A DNA stretch of 36,591 nt from JACIWG01 sp049969935 (GTDB lineage: Archaea > Thermoproteota > Nitrososphaeria > JACIWG01), in the NCBI GenBank assembly GCA_049969935.1, contig JBMFNX010000015.1, positions 1-36,591 of the forward strand, written 5' to 3'. The translations under genes were made by a program, and so were the position numbers. Below, piece after piece: positions 23,044 to 31,473 of this stretch (within the stretch, counting starts at the first letter, position 1; the number at the start of each line of letters is the position of its first letter). The notes below the pieces were generated by a model that worked only from the letters and a program-made list of their open reading frames with translations, had not been told where the DNA came from and ran no database searches.

Positions 23044-24588
23044 ATGATGAAGATTAGACTATTGAACAGTAAAAGAGAGAAGATTAAAAAGGATGGGCTT
23101 AAACACCTTTTCATTGAACTGCTAGACGATGAAGGAGAAGCATCATATATTGAAAACTATGGAGTAGGATATTTTGAAGTATTTTTAAAAAGGTTTAATG
23201 CTAGAAACTTTTATATTGTAAAATGCAGTAGAAGAGTTTATGAACTATTAGAAAAAACATTTAATGCACTTGACAGGATGGTGGAAAACCCGAACCTGCT
23301 AGAGTTTCAAGAAATATCATTTAAGTCCATTATAGAACATCTTTCAAGACTATTCTATTCTAGTATGGAATCATACAGTTTAATGGAGGAAGAGAAAGAG
23401 TTTCTTAGCATATTATATGCTTTCGAGTTCATGAGAATATCACGTTTACTTCCTCTAATGCTTGATGAGCATGTTCAAGAATTTTATGTTGATTCTCCAT
23501 ACACTAGAATATATCTTGACCATGACAGGTGGGGAAGATGCTTAACTAACATAATTTTGACAGAGGAAGAGGTTGAAGCAATTAAGACACACATGCAGAC
23601 CTTCAGCGGATACTCTATAGATTATTCAGTATGCTCTCTAAAAACTGATTGGTACTTTAAAAGGGCAGCTTATAGGATTTCACTTGACACTTTCCCATTA
23701 TCATCTACAGGCTTCAGTCTAGATGTTAGAAGAATTTCTTCACAAACTTATACACTTCCGCAGCTGATTCATTCTAGAATGCTTTCAAAAGATATTGCAC
23801 TATTTCTCCTATTTTTCCTAAACTTTGGAAGAAACGTTACAATAATTGGGGAAACAAATTCTGGAAAGACTACACTACTTAATGCTCTAGACCTTTTCCT
23901 TCCACCAGAAAAGAGGAGAGTTTACGTTGAAGACGTTCAAGAGTCACTTGACCTTCTAAGGTTCAACTATCATCAGGCAAAGTATAAAGTTTCACCATAC
24001 GATGTCACTTTAAAAGGAGGAAAGTCGACTGAAGTTACAAAAATTTTGCATCGTTCTCCAAACATTATTGTTCTTGGAGAAATACAGTCTGAAGAGCATA
24101 GCAGAGCATTATTTAATTCGCTTTCCTCAGGAATAAGGGGACTCCAAACATTTCATGCAACATCACCTGTACAGGCTTTCAGAAGGTGGATGTTTTCGCA
24201 CAAAATTGATCCAGTAAGCTTGTTCGAACTAGATATAATTGTCTGCATGGGAAAAACCCACAGTTTTCCAGTTAAAAGGTTTGTTTCAAACGTGTATGAA
24301 ATTTTGCCAGCGGATGGATTAAAATTTTCTCTAGAAAATTTTAGTATTTCATTAAACGAGATATTTACTAGGAATGTGGACGATGAATTTGTGAACCTAG
24401 CTTCTTTAGAGAACACTTACATGTTTAAAAAACTTTTGACAGCATATTCTGAAAGCTTTCTCAAAAAATTTTATGAGAAGATGTGCAGGGTTTTTGAACC
24501 AATTTTAGAAAAAAGTTCAGACTTTGAAAAGCTTGTAAAGGAAATTTCTAGGGCTTGGGTGACTTTAAAAGATGATTTCGAAGGATGA
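23044..24588 (+). CDS. Type II/IV secretion ATPase (TadA/FlaI/VirB11 superfamily)
   Basis: Hexameric motor that powers pilus assembly or secretion at the inner face of the membrane. After a divergent 130-residue N-terminus come an N-terminal sensor domain (LMLDEHVQEFYVDSP), Walker A GETNSGKT (269-276), the Asp box (VYVEDVQE), Walker B with the invariant Glu (IIVLGEIQSEEH) and the His box LQTFHATSP. An extra 120 residues follow the catalytic domain. It has 514 residues; ATG 23047 is equally possible. The next gene starts inside its end (17-base overlap). The family is firm; the subfamily is not. Confidence 0.9.
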   Translation: MMKIRLLNSKREKIKKDGLKHLFIELLDDEGEASYIENYGVGYFEVFLKRFNARNFYIVKCSRRVYELLEKTFNALDRMVENPNLLEFQEISFKSIIEHLSRLFYSSMESYSLMEEEKEFLSILYAFEFMRISRLLPLMLDEHVQEFYVDSPYTRIYLDHDRWGRCLTNIILTEEEVEAIKTHMQTFSGYSIDYSVCSLKTDWYFKRAAYRISLDTFPLSSTGFSLDVRRISSQTYTLPQLIHSRMLSKDIALFLLFFLNFGRNVTIIGETNSGKTTLLNALDLFLPPEKRRVYVEDVQESLDLLRFNYHQAKYKVSPYDVTLKGGKSTEVTKILHRSPNIIVLGEIQSEEHSRALFNSLSSGIRGLQTFHATSPVQAFRRWMFSHKIDPVSLFELDIIVCMGKTHSFPVKRFVSNVYEILPADGLKFSLENFSISLNEIFTRNVDDEFVNLASLENTYMFKKLLTAYSESFLKKFYEKMCRVFEPILEKSSDFEKLVKEISRAWVTLKDDFEG

Positions 24589-25303
24589 GCTTTTAAAGGC
24601 CTACAGGTATTTTGGAATCAATTTTAGAAACTACCTTTTATGTACAACAACATTTTCTCTAATAACTTCGACCATAATTTCAGCATATTTTCCAACATCA
24701 AACAATTTTTTAAAAATAACATTATTTTTAACTATTATTATACTATGCCAATATCTCTTCTTAACATTCCCATACCTACTGTTTTCAAGACATGATTTCA
24801 TAATTTCCCTTTTCGGCTACATAATATTATCGGATTTAAAATTGGTTACAAAATACTCCTCCCTATACAATGCATGTCTTCACGTATACAGGTCAAACTA
24901 TCCAATAGTTTCTGAAATGTTCAAAAAGGCACTAATTTTGGGGATTATGGGAAAAAATTTAAAGGAAGCATTAAACAGTATCGCAGTTTCACAGCCTTCC
25001 CAGACATTTAGAGAAGGGCTTCAGGCTCTACTATTAGAAAAAGGTCTTAGAAAAAAAGAGTTTTTTAGAACCTACGAGGAAGCATATGACATTTACAGGG
25101 ATTTGACTTCAAAGATTGAGACAAAGTTTTCGGTTCTTATGGCACTATGCTTTTTCACACCAATAATTGTAACAGTTTCTGTGTCAATGTATTTTAAAGA
25201 AGTTGGTTCAATGATCCTAATCCTTTCTATAACAATATTTTTGCTTTCAATAGTCTACCTAACATTGGCTAGAGGACTGTACGTTCACAGGGTGGCGGAA
25301 TAG
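24572..25303 (+). CDS. TadB-like half-size type II secretion membrane platform protein
   Basis: Likely the N-terminal half of a GspF/FlaJ-type platform that works with the ATPase. Of 243 residues, hydrophobic segments lie at about 18-38, 46-70, 185-207 and 212-233. The cytoplasmic loop between them carries a T2SF-like pattern (LGIMGKNLKEALNSIA, PSQTFREGLQALLLEKG). It starts with ATG inside the ATPase gene and ends two bases before the next gene. The standard archaeal FlaJ is a single protein; here the job seems to be shared with the next gene. Confidence 0.7.
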   Translation: MISKDELLKAYRYFGINFRNYLLCTTTFSLITSTIISAYFPTSNNFLKITLFLTIIILCQYLFLTFPYLLFSRHDFIISLFGYIILSDLKLVTKYSSLYNACLHVYRSNYPIVSEMFKKALILGIMGKNLKEALNSIAVSQPSQTFREGLQALLLEKGLRKKEFFRTYEEAYDIYRDLTSKIETKFSVLMALCFFTPIIVTVSVSMYFKEVGSMILILSITIFLLSIVYLTLARGLYVHRVAE

Positions 25304-25305
25304 GA

Positions 25306-25926
25306 ATGTTTAGAAAAAGGAAAGATGATAAGTTTGATGAGCTTCTGTTTTTGGAGAAAGTTTCTAAAAAGCTTTTGGACGGCTTATCGCTTGAACAGAC
25401 CCTTCTAACCGTCTTAAAAGAAGGTGAGTTTAGAAAGTTTAGGGACATACTTATTTATCTTATAAGAGGTGTTGGAGCGAATAAGGTTATAGAGAAACTT
25501 CCCTTTAAAACACGTTTGCCAGAATATGTTGCCGAGATCAACAGGATAAAGTCAGTCTTTGCAGGAAAAGTTTTGGATGAAACTGTTCACATGATTCTGT
25601 TAAATAGGAGGTATCAGAGGGAACGTATGATGCTCTTAAACGTCCTCTATTATAGGAGTATTATTGTAACCTTTATTCTAGGTGTTACACTATCTTTCCT
25701 ATCACATATGGCGCCACTATTTTCTATACTAACAGAGTTCACGCTCAAAAACAGGATAGACTTTAGCATAAATCCAAGCATATCATACTTTTCCTTTACT
25801 TTAGGCCTATTTTCTTCACTCATTCAAAACCTAATTTTTGGAAGGAGAAGGACCATAAATGCCAGCATATTGTATGCTATAGCATTCTTTATCGGTTCAA
25901 ACATCACCTTACCACTGCCATCATAA
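25306..25926 (+). CDS. TadC-like half-size type II secretion membrane platform protein
   Basis: Partner of the preceding protein. The soluble first half (about 1-110) repeats the T2SF theme (KKLLDGLSLEQTLLTVLKEG, LIRGVGANKVIEKLP) and helical segments follow at about 112-137, 155-172 and 180-203. Its GGTGGCGG ribosome site lies in the end of the previous gene. In bacteria TadB and TadC are separate proteins of similar design; the resemblance here is in layout and weak sequence motifs, so the name is tentative. Confidence 0.65.
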   Translation: MFRKRKDDKFDELLFLEKVSKKLLDGLSLEQTLLTVLKEGEFRKFRDILIYLIRGVGANKVIEKLPFKTRLPEYVAEINRIKSVFAGKVLDETVHMILLNRRYQRERMMLLNVLYYRSIIVTFILGVTLSFLSHMAPLFSILTEFTLKNRIDFSINPSISYFSFTLGLFSSLIQNLIFGRRRTINASILYAIAFFIGSNITLPLPS

Positions 25927-25950
25927 ACCTTTCACATGACAATATTGGTG

Positions 25951-25960
25951 ATTATATACA
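25951..25960 (+). promoter_or_regulatory. Separate TATA box for the small prepilin gene
   Basis: ATTATATACA is centred about 25 bases before the GTG at 25980, inside the only sizeable gap of the plus arm. The spacing predicts a leaderless mRNA starting at the prepilin gene. Extra transcription here would suit a major structural subunit. Confidence 0.45.
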
Positions 25961-25979
25961 AAATCATAATATTCTATTG

Positions 25980-26183
25980 GTGTTAAAGTTGAAGAAAGTT
26001 AAAAGATTTGCTGTCCAATTGGTTGAGGAGGCAATACTAATTTCTGTAGCATTAGTTGTTTTAACACTTGTAATGGGTGGAGTCGAATCAGTCCTGAACA
26101 AGGTTTCTCAAATGACCTCAAGTCTGTGGGAAACTATTTCAAAGTCTATAGAAGACCTCTTCGGCTTCCTTTGGAAATGGTAG
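25980..26183 (+). CDS. Small prepilin-like protein, probable major pilus subunit
   Basis: A 67-residue protein from GTG (TTG 25977 would add one residue). A basic N-terminus (KLKKVKRFA) is followed by VQLVEEAILISVALVV and a hydrophobic helix to about residue 38, then a helical tail with Trp residues ending GFLWKW. Cutting after Ala would give +1 V and +5 Glu, as in prepilins processed by PibD-type peptidases. There is no bulky head domain, so the filament would be a thin helical bundle. It lies between the platform gene and the HerA-like ATPase and has its own promoter. Confidence 0.65.
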   Translation: MLKLKKVKRFAVQLVEEAILISVALVVLTLVMGGVESVLNKVSQMTSSLWETISKSIEDLFGFLWKW

Positions 26184-26190
26184 GAGCAAG

Positions 26191-27918
26191 TTGACTGAAA
26201 TTTTGGACAAAAAGTACGTTTGTGTAAAGAAAGATGATAAAGTCAGATTATATTCTATAATCTGTTTGAAGCCTAAGAAAATGTATTCTAGCACATACAA
26301 TGAAACTTCTTCAGCCGAAATTCTTGTAGCATACAAGAAGGCTATAGGATTTTTTGAAGGAATACATAAGGCAGGCATACCAGTACACTATCTTGTCTCA
26401 ATATCTCCGAGGCCTCAACCGATATTTAATAGGATCATGGAATTGATAAAAAGTGAGGAAAAGGAAAGTGAACCGATGTTTGAGCAGTCAATTTACGCTA
26501 TAACATGGATCGATGGTAAGGCATCTAAAATGGAAATGTTGAAAGCGCAGATTGAGGAAAGATGTAAAATTCTTTCTACAGCCTTGAGCGTTGGATACGA
26601 AAATTTTGTACCCGAAAATGTTAAGGGTACAGAACTTGAACATTTTATTAAGTCGATTACAGTACCCGGTTATGAGCTAGAAGGTTGTGAAAATGTTAAG
26701 TCAGCTCAGCTTCCATTCACTCTAGCATATTCTCCATCTCTTCCAACACAGTCTAGTGAAGAGAATATTCCACAATTTTATATTCCAAACTTTGATGAGT
26801 CAGGTTCTGAAGGAATATATTTGGGACGTATAATGTCAAGAGACGGTTGCCTTCACAAATTCTATTTAAAGGGAGAAGATATTTTACAGCACCTCTGTGT
26901 AGTAGGAATGACTGGTTCAGGTAAATCTACAACATGCAAGGTTATACTTTCACAGTTGATTAAAATGGGTGTAAAGGTTATGGTTCTTGACTGGCATAAC
27001 GAGTACGGCTCCTTTTTTAAAAGCATAGGATGCAATGTTATTAGTGCTGGAAAGGACGATTCCTTTGCACTAAACCCTTTGGACGCAATAAATGTAAAGG
27101 ACATTTACGAGCACATTGCACTTATAACCGACATTTTTGCTGAAGTGTACAGGTTCACAAGCCCACAGACATTCACCTTCAGAAACGCGTTAGTAAACCT
27201 ATATGGTGACAAGCCTAAAACATTTTCAAGAGCACCAATATTATCTAACCTCGTAGACTATATTGAACAGAATCCTGCAAGATCAATGTACGATAATGAA
27301 ACAAAGACAGCCATACTCAGGAGACTTCTTCCACTAACACAGGGCCAAGCAGGTAACCTGCTTAATGGTGAAAACACATTTTCCATTCAGACACTGCTTT
27401 CAGAAAACGTTTGCATAGAATTAGGGCACTTAAGAGATTTTGAAACAAGAATAATATTTTCATCAATTCTTTTGAAAATGATATACGATTTCAGACTCCT
27501 TTCAGGACCATCTAAACTGGAGCATGTGACAGTTGTAGAGGAAGCACGATCTATTGTTCCAGCCAGAAGGACAGAGGACCCGCCTTCAATTGGAGAGAAG
27601 ATGGTTTCTGAGCTTAGAAAGTTTGGTGAGAGAATGATATTTGTTGCACAGTATCCTACACAGATTTCTTCAGAAATTATAAAGAACTGTGGTTTAAGGA
27701 TTGTGCACAGAGTTTCTTGGATGGAGGATATTAGGATATTAAAGGAAACGTTAGGTTTAAAGAGTGAGCAGGCAGAATTTCTATCTTTACTTAAAACTGG
27801 TGAGGCTGTAGTTAGTGTTGGAAGAATACGTTCCCCATTTCTTGTTCAAGTTGATGCTTCAGTAGTAGGAGTCGGGGAAGAATCGGCTCAAGTCACCCCT
27901 CTCGGCGACAAGCTGTAG
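26191..27918 (+). CDS. HerA/VirB4-like ATPase (DUF87 type)
   Basis: A 575-residue P-loop ATPase resembling VirB4/TrbE, CedB and HerA, which drive DNA transfer or end resection. After a 215-residue N-terminal domain come Walker A GMTGSGKST (from G239), VLDWHNEYG, Walker B followed by two Glu (VTVVEEARSIVP), and a late GERMIFVAQYP sensor-like stretch with arginines downstream. TTG is the start with TAGGAG five bases before it, eight bases after the prepilin gene. There is no nurA or mre11/rad50 gene adjacent, so a repair role is less likely than a role in the pilus machine. Its last 60 bases overlap the Fap7-like gene tail to tail. Confidence 0.85.
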   Translation: MTEILDKKYVCVKKDDKVRLYSIICLKPKKMYSSTYNETSSAEILVAYKKAIGFFEGIHKAGIPVHYLVSISPRPQPIFNRIMELIKSEEKESEPMFEQSIYAITWIDGKASKMEMLKAQIEERCKILSTALSVGYENFVPENVKGTELEHFIKSITVPGYELEGCENVKSAQLPFTLAYSPSLPTQSSEENIPQFYIPNFDESGSEGIYLGRIMSRDGCLHKFYLKGEDILQHLCVVGMTGSGKSTTCKVILSQLIKMGVKVMVLDWHNEYGSFFKSIGCNVISAGKDDSFALNPLDAINVKDIYEHIALITDIFAEVYRFTSPQTFTFRNALVNLYGDKPKTFSRAPILSNLVDYIEQNPARSMYDNETKTAILRRLLPLTQGQAGNLLNGENTFSIQTLLSENVCIELGHLRDFETRIIFSSILLKMIYDFRLLSGPSKLEHVTVVEEARSIVPARRTEDPPSIGEKMVSELRKFGERMIFVAQYPTQISSEIIKNCGLRIVHRVSWMEDIRILKETLGLKSEQAEFLSLLKTGEAVVSVGRIRSPFLVQVDASVVGVGEESAQVTPLGDKL

Positions 27919-28437
27919 CCAATCTATTTCGAAACCGTTAAACCTTTTCACGCCATTTATTGCATCAAGTGCATCCGATAAAACTTCTTTAGGAGACTTC
28001 AGCGAAGTCTCTATAACATGAATCTTTTCAAGCCCAAACTTTTTGCATGCTTCATAATAGCAGTTACCTAAAATTTCTGCACCCACGTTCATCAAAACCT
28101 TCTTTTCAGGATAACCTCGTTTTCTCAACCTTTCTTCTAAAATGTAGGGGTTACATCTTAAGACTATCACAAGATCGACATTTTTCGATGAAATAACGTG
28201 AGGAAGTAGGTGGCCGACAAGTATAAAATTTTTTGAAAGAATTTTTTTAGAGATGATCTTCTTAAGCTTGTTTATGTCAGCAACTATACCGTATGCGTCC
28301 CTTCCGATTATGGCACCCTCTAGCACACATATTCTATTTATGTTGAATACCCTGAAGCCTGTTGCCTTCGAAAGGTTCTTTGCCAGCGTCTTCTTGCCTG
28401 TTGCCGGTGTACCTGTTATACCTATCCTATCAAACAA
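27859..28437 (-). CDS. Adenylate kinase-like Fap7/hCINAP family protein
   Basis: Nucleoside kinase-like ATPase that in eukaryotes and archaea helps final maturation of the small ribosomal subunit. The P-loop is GTPATGKKT (9-17), followed by helices with NLSKATG; later are VLRCNPYILEERLRKRGY and NVGAEILGNCYYEA, as in COG1936 members. Length (192) is typical. The C-terminal tail coding overlaps the HerA-like gene by 60 bases. The zinc microprotein lies 14 bases upstream in the same direction, so the two are likely cotranscribed. Confidence 0.87.
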   Translation of the reverse strand: MFDRIGITGTPATGKKTLAKNLSKATGFRVFNINRICVLEGAIIGRDAYGIVADINKLKKIISKKILSKNFILVGHLLPHVISSKNVDLVIVLRCNPYILEERLRKRGYPEKKVLMNVGAEILGNCYYEACKKFGLEKIHVIETSLKSPKEVLSDALDAINGVKRFNGFEIDWLQLVAERGDLSRFFPDSYY

Positions 28438-28451
28438 TATTATATTTCACT

Positions 28452-28619
28452 TTAGTCAACTGTCTGCTGTCTAACTGACGTTGGAGTAAATTCTATCACA
28501 AGAGAACTTTTGCATTTCTTACATAAACCGCTTAGGTATATCTTTCTTACTGGAGAATCCTTAAAGTTTATCTGTTGATTTAAAACTATATCAGTTGAAT
28601 TGCATACTGGACAGTTCAT
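28452..28619 (-). CDS. 55-residue zinc-ribbon microprotein
   Basis: A short gene with ATG and GGTGA five bases before it. It encodes MNCPVC (C3, C6) and LCKKCKSS (C33, C36), a CxxC-27-CxxC zinc ribbon, with a conserved-looking TPTSVRQQTVD end. No specific family is recognised; such archaeal ribbons often bind nucleic acid or ribosomal partners. It sits directly upstream of the Fap7-like gene, divergent from HtrA. Confidence 0.65.
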   Translation of the reverse strand: MNCPVCNSTDIVLNQQINFKDSPVRKIYLSGLCKKCKSSLVIEFTPTSVRQQTVD

Positions 28620-28714
28620 ATTGTTCACCAATTAAGGCCCATAAACGTCAACCTATTTAAAATTTTTTTCCAATTTTACAAAAGTTTTTAAATCCAAAGG
28701 TTATGGTTGCGATT

Positions 28715-29659
28715 ATGATACCATTAGATGAAGATAAGGTTGTTAGGGCAGTTGAGAAGGCAAGCAAGTTTGTTGTCAGCGTAAGCACAGTCACACTAGT
28801 TTCAGATTACATGTTTTATAGTATGCCAGTAAGTGGTATAGGTTCAGGGATAGTTTATGATGGGAGAGGATTTATTGTTACAAACAATCATGTTATCTCA
28901 GATGCTGGACAGATTAATGTAACATTACCAGATAATAGGGTTTATGAGGGAAAGATTGTAGGCAGTGATCCATTAACAGATGTAGCAGTTTTAAAGATAG
29001 CTAGGACAGGTTTAGCTGCTGCAGAATTTTATGATTCAGACAAACTTAAGGTTGGACAGTTCGTACTAGCTTTAGGAAACCCATTCGGTTTAGTTGGAGG
29101 GCCAACTGTTACAGCTGGAGTGATAAGCGCGTTAAAGAGAAGAATACAGGCAAAGGGTGGACCGATTATTGAGGAACTTATACAGACTGACGCGGCAATC
29201 AACCCTGGAAACAGTGGAGGCCCTCTGATTAACTTGGATGGACAGGTTGTTGGAATGAGTACAGCAATTATACCTTATGCTCAAGGTATAGGTTTCGCTG
29301 TCACAAGCAACACTGTTAGAAAGGTTGCTGATGAAATAATTAGGTTTGGACGTGTTGTTAGACCATGGCTTGGCATAAACGGGGTTGACATGAATCCAGG
29401 TATTGCAGAATATTATAATCTTGCAGTAGATTTTGGTGTACTTATAGTCTCTGTTGTAGAAAACAGCCCAGCATACTATGCCGACCTTCGTGAAGGAGAC
29501 ATTATAGTTCAGGTTGACGGAGAACGTGTTTTGAACATGAGCGACCTACTAACAATATTGTGGAAGAAGAAGGTTGGAGAGGAAGCTTTGATTAAAGTTA
29601 TTAGGGGAGAGCGTGAAAACAGTTTTAGAGTAAGGCTTGCAGAGTCACCCTTTTACTAA
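28715..29659 (+). CDS. HtrA/DegP-like serine protease with a PDZ domain
   Basis: Trypsin-like protease plus one PDZ domain, for protein quality control. From the ATG at 28715 the catalytic triad is His59 (TNNHV), Asp89 (LTDVAVL) and Ser167 (NPGNSGGPL). The PDZ domain covers about 220-310 (PAYYADLREGDIIVQVDG). No signal peptide or membrane helix is visible, so it may be cytoplasmic. An ATG at 28703 adds four residues, but TTTTTAAA (28685-28692) would start transcription near 28715, making the inner ATG more likely if that is the promoter. It ends in a CTAA shared with the convergent zinc-ribbon gene. Confidence 0.88.
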   Translation: MIPLDEDKVVRAVEKASKFVVSVSTVTLVSDYMFYSMPVSGIGSGIVYDGRGFIVTNNHVISDAGQINVTLPDNRVYEGKIVGSDPLTDVAVLKIARTGLAAAEFYDSDKLKVGQFVLALGNPFGLVGGPTVTAGVISALKRRIQAKGGPIIEELIQTDAAINPGNSGGPLINLDGQVVGMSTAIIPYAQGIGFAVTSNTVRKVADEIIRFGRVVRPWLGINGVDMNPGIAEYYNLAVDFGVLIVSVVENSPAYYADLREGDIIVQVDGERVLNMSDLLTILWKKKVGEEALIKVIRGERENSFRVRLAESPFY

Positions 29660-30396
29660 ACTTCTGGAACCTCTCCAACAATAACCTCTTTTCTTGCACC
29701 ATCAACGTATACTTTGTAAAGTTTACTCTTATACTCGTAAACTATCTGCCAAACTGGAGCGTGAACATAATTTTTTTCTAAAACCTTAACTTCAGTACTT
29801 ATGCTAATTATTTTATCAACTTCCCTCTGAACAAGATACTTGTGGAAGCCTTTAACAGCTTCAACAGCCCTCTCCTCAGCCTCCTCTGAACCTATTTCAC
29901 TGTTAAGTACAATGCTATATTTTTCTATCCTACTTATGTCAAAGGGCACCTTTAACGTTGGACCAAGATGATATTCTCTTTCAGGAAAAAGTGTACTTTT
30001 TCTTGCTATGACAACCCAGTCATATGAACCTTTTATCGTATCCCTTCTAACAACAGAGGGGCCGAGGCGTTCAAAGTAGCCTTCATAGGATGTTAAAGCA
30101 TTCAATGATATGATCCATAAGGGTATGTAAAGTAAGGTTTTTTCAACAATCTTGCCACGTCTTCTTAGGTCAGGAGGCTTTAGAAAGCCTTCACTGAACC
30201 AGTCTCTGACAAAATTTTCTATCATGTCCTTGTTAAGCTGGTTAACAAAAAGGCTATGTTCAAATGTAAAGGATTTGCTAACATCAAAAACACCTGTATA
30301 ACCACAATATTGGCACGTGAATATTATGTCACCCTTATCAAATTTTAGGGGTGCACTACAGTGTGGGCACCTTATCTCCTTTAATATTTCAGGCAT
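29656..30396 (-). CDS. Zinc-ribbon protein of unknown function
   Basis: A 246-residue soluble protein. An N-terminal zinc ribbon CPHCSAPL...CQYCGYTG (C9, C12, C28, C31) is followed by a long mixed alpha/beta region with WFSEGFLKPPDLRR, a charged central part and a C-terminal PVWQIVYEYKSKLYKVYVDG. I do not recognise the C-terminal domain. Its stop codon interlocks with the HtrA stop (CTAA). It is divergent from htpX with 48 bases between starts. Confidence 0.6.
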   Translation of the reverse strand: MPEILKEIRCPHCSAPLKFDKGDIIFTCQYCGYTGVFDVSKSFTFEHSLFVNQLNKDMIENFVRDWFSEGFLKPPDLRRRGKIVEKTLLYIPLWIISLNALTSYEGYFERLGPSVVRRDTIKGSYDWVVIARKSTLFPEREYHLGPTLKVPFDISRIEKYSIVLNSEIGSEEAEERAVEAVKGFHKYLVQREVDKIISISTEVKVLEKNYVHAPVWQIVYEYKSKLYKVYVDGARKEVIVGEVPEV

Positions 30397-30417
30397 ACCA
30401 ACAAGCTTATTAACTTA

Positions 30418-30446
30418 ATACAGTACCTTATTTAATGTTACTGTAT
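30418..30446. promoter_or_regulatory. Inverted repeat over the htpX start
   Basis: ATACAGTA (30418-30425) and TACTGTAT (30439-30446) form perfect 8-base arms around a 13-base AT-rich centre. The right arm covers the first two bases of the htpX ATG. A bound protein would cover both the start region of htpX and the promoter of the divergent gene. The operator role is inferred. Confidence 0.4.
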
Positions 30447-31473
30447 GGCAACATTAGTTCAGCTTAAAGCCAGAATGTTTATTGTACTTTTAGCTCTATT
30501 CATATTCTTTACACTCTTTTTTCTCCTAATAGCTTACCTGCTTGATGTGAGCCCAATATACAGCTTTATTCTCGCAGGATTATTTATACTACTACAGTTC
30601 ATCATTGGACCATATATTGTTCAGATTTCAACTGGACTAAGATATTTGGGGAAAGGAGAGAACCCTTGGCTTGAGGAGACAGTTAAAGAACTTTGTGATA
30701 AAGCGAAAATGCCTTTGCCAAAGATTGCAATAGTCAACGACCCTACACCCAACGCATTCACCTTCGGCTACACAAGCAAGGGTGCAACCTTAGCAGTACA
30801 CAAAGGTTTACTTGAGAAACTTAGTAGGGAAGAGATTGAGGCTGTCATTGGACACGAGCTTGGACACATAAAACATAGGGATGCGTTTGTGATAACAGCC
30901 ATTTCAGCCCTACCCCTTCTAGCATACTTGATTGCAAGAACAACCTTCTCCTTTAGAAGAATATCTGACAATAGAAGAGGAAGGGGTGGAGGAGCGTTAG
31001 CACTATTTTTATTAGCAATACTATCGTATACAATATACATTGTGGGACAGCTTTTCGTCTACGGCTTCAGTAGAATGAGAGAACATTATGCTGACGTTTA
31101 TTCTGCAATTTTAACCAGAAACCCTCGATCACTAATAGGAGCGCTTGCACGCATATCTTATGGCCTAGCTCTTGCACCTAAAGAAAGGGCTGCAGTAAGA
31201 GCATTCTACATATCTGACCCAATCTATGCTTCAAAAGAGGTTAAGGAGATCTTGGAAAAAGAGGAAGTTTATGACCTAAATAGGAATGGAGTCCTCGATG
31301 AAAAGGAACTTGAGATTGCGATGGAGAAGGAGGCTGAATCGACTTGGGTTAAGGTTAACAGCATGTTTTCAACACACCCACCAACCTATAAGAGGATAAT
31401 GTTACTTAAACAGATAGAAAAGGAATTGAGTACAGGAAATTTTAGTGAAAGAGGCTTATATCGCCTAATCTAG
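30445..31473 (+). CDS. htpX: HtpX-like membrane zinc metalloprotease (M48) with an EF-hand-like insertion
   Basis: Membrane protease for damaged membrane proteins. Two N-terminal helices (about 10-33 and 36-60), zinc motif H137-E138-L-G-H141, two further helices (about 147-163 and 183-206), and third ligand Glu213 in REHYAD are as in the family. Residues 277-288 (DLNRNGVLDEKE) match a calcium-binding EF-hand loop, with Asp/Asn/Asn at 1/3/5, Gly at 6 and Glu at 12; this is not usual in HtpX. Length is 342, slightly above the bacterial enzyme. Its ending CTAG is shared with the tatA stop on the other strand. Confidence 0.9.
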   Translation: MATLVQLKARMFIVLLALFIFFTLFFLLIAYLLDVSPIYSFILAGLFILLQFIIGPYIVQISTGLRYLGKGENPWLEETVKELCDKAKMPLPKIAIVNDPTPNAFTFGYTSKGATLAVHKGLLEKLSREEIEAVIGHELGHIKHRDAFVITAISALPLLAYLIARTTFSFRRISDNRRGRGGGALALFLLAILSYTIYIVGQLFVYGFSRMREHYADVYSAILTRNPRSLIGALARISYGLALAPKERAAVRAFYISDPIYASKEVKEILEKEEVYDLNRNGVLDEKELEIAMEKEAESTWVKVNSMFSTHPPTYKRIMLLKQIEKELSTGNFSERGLYRLI

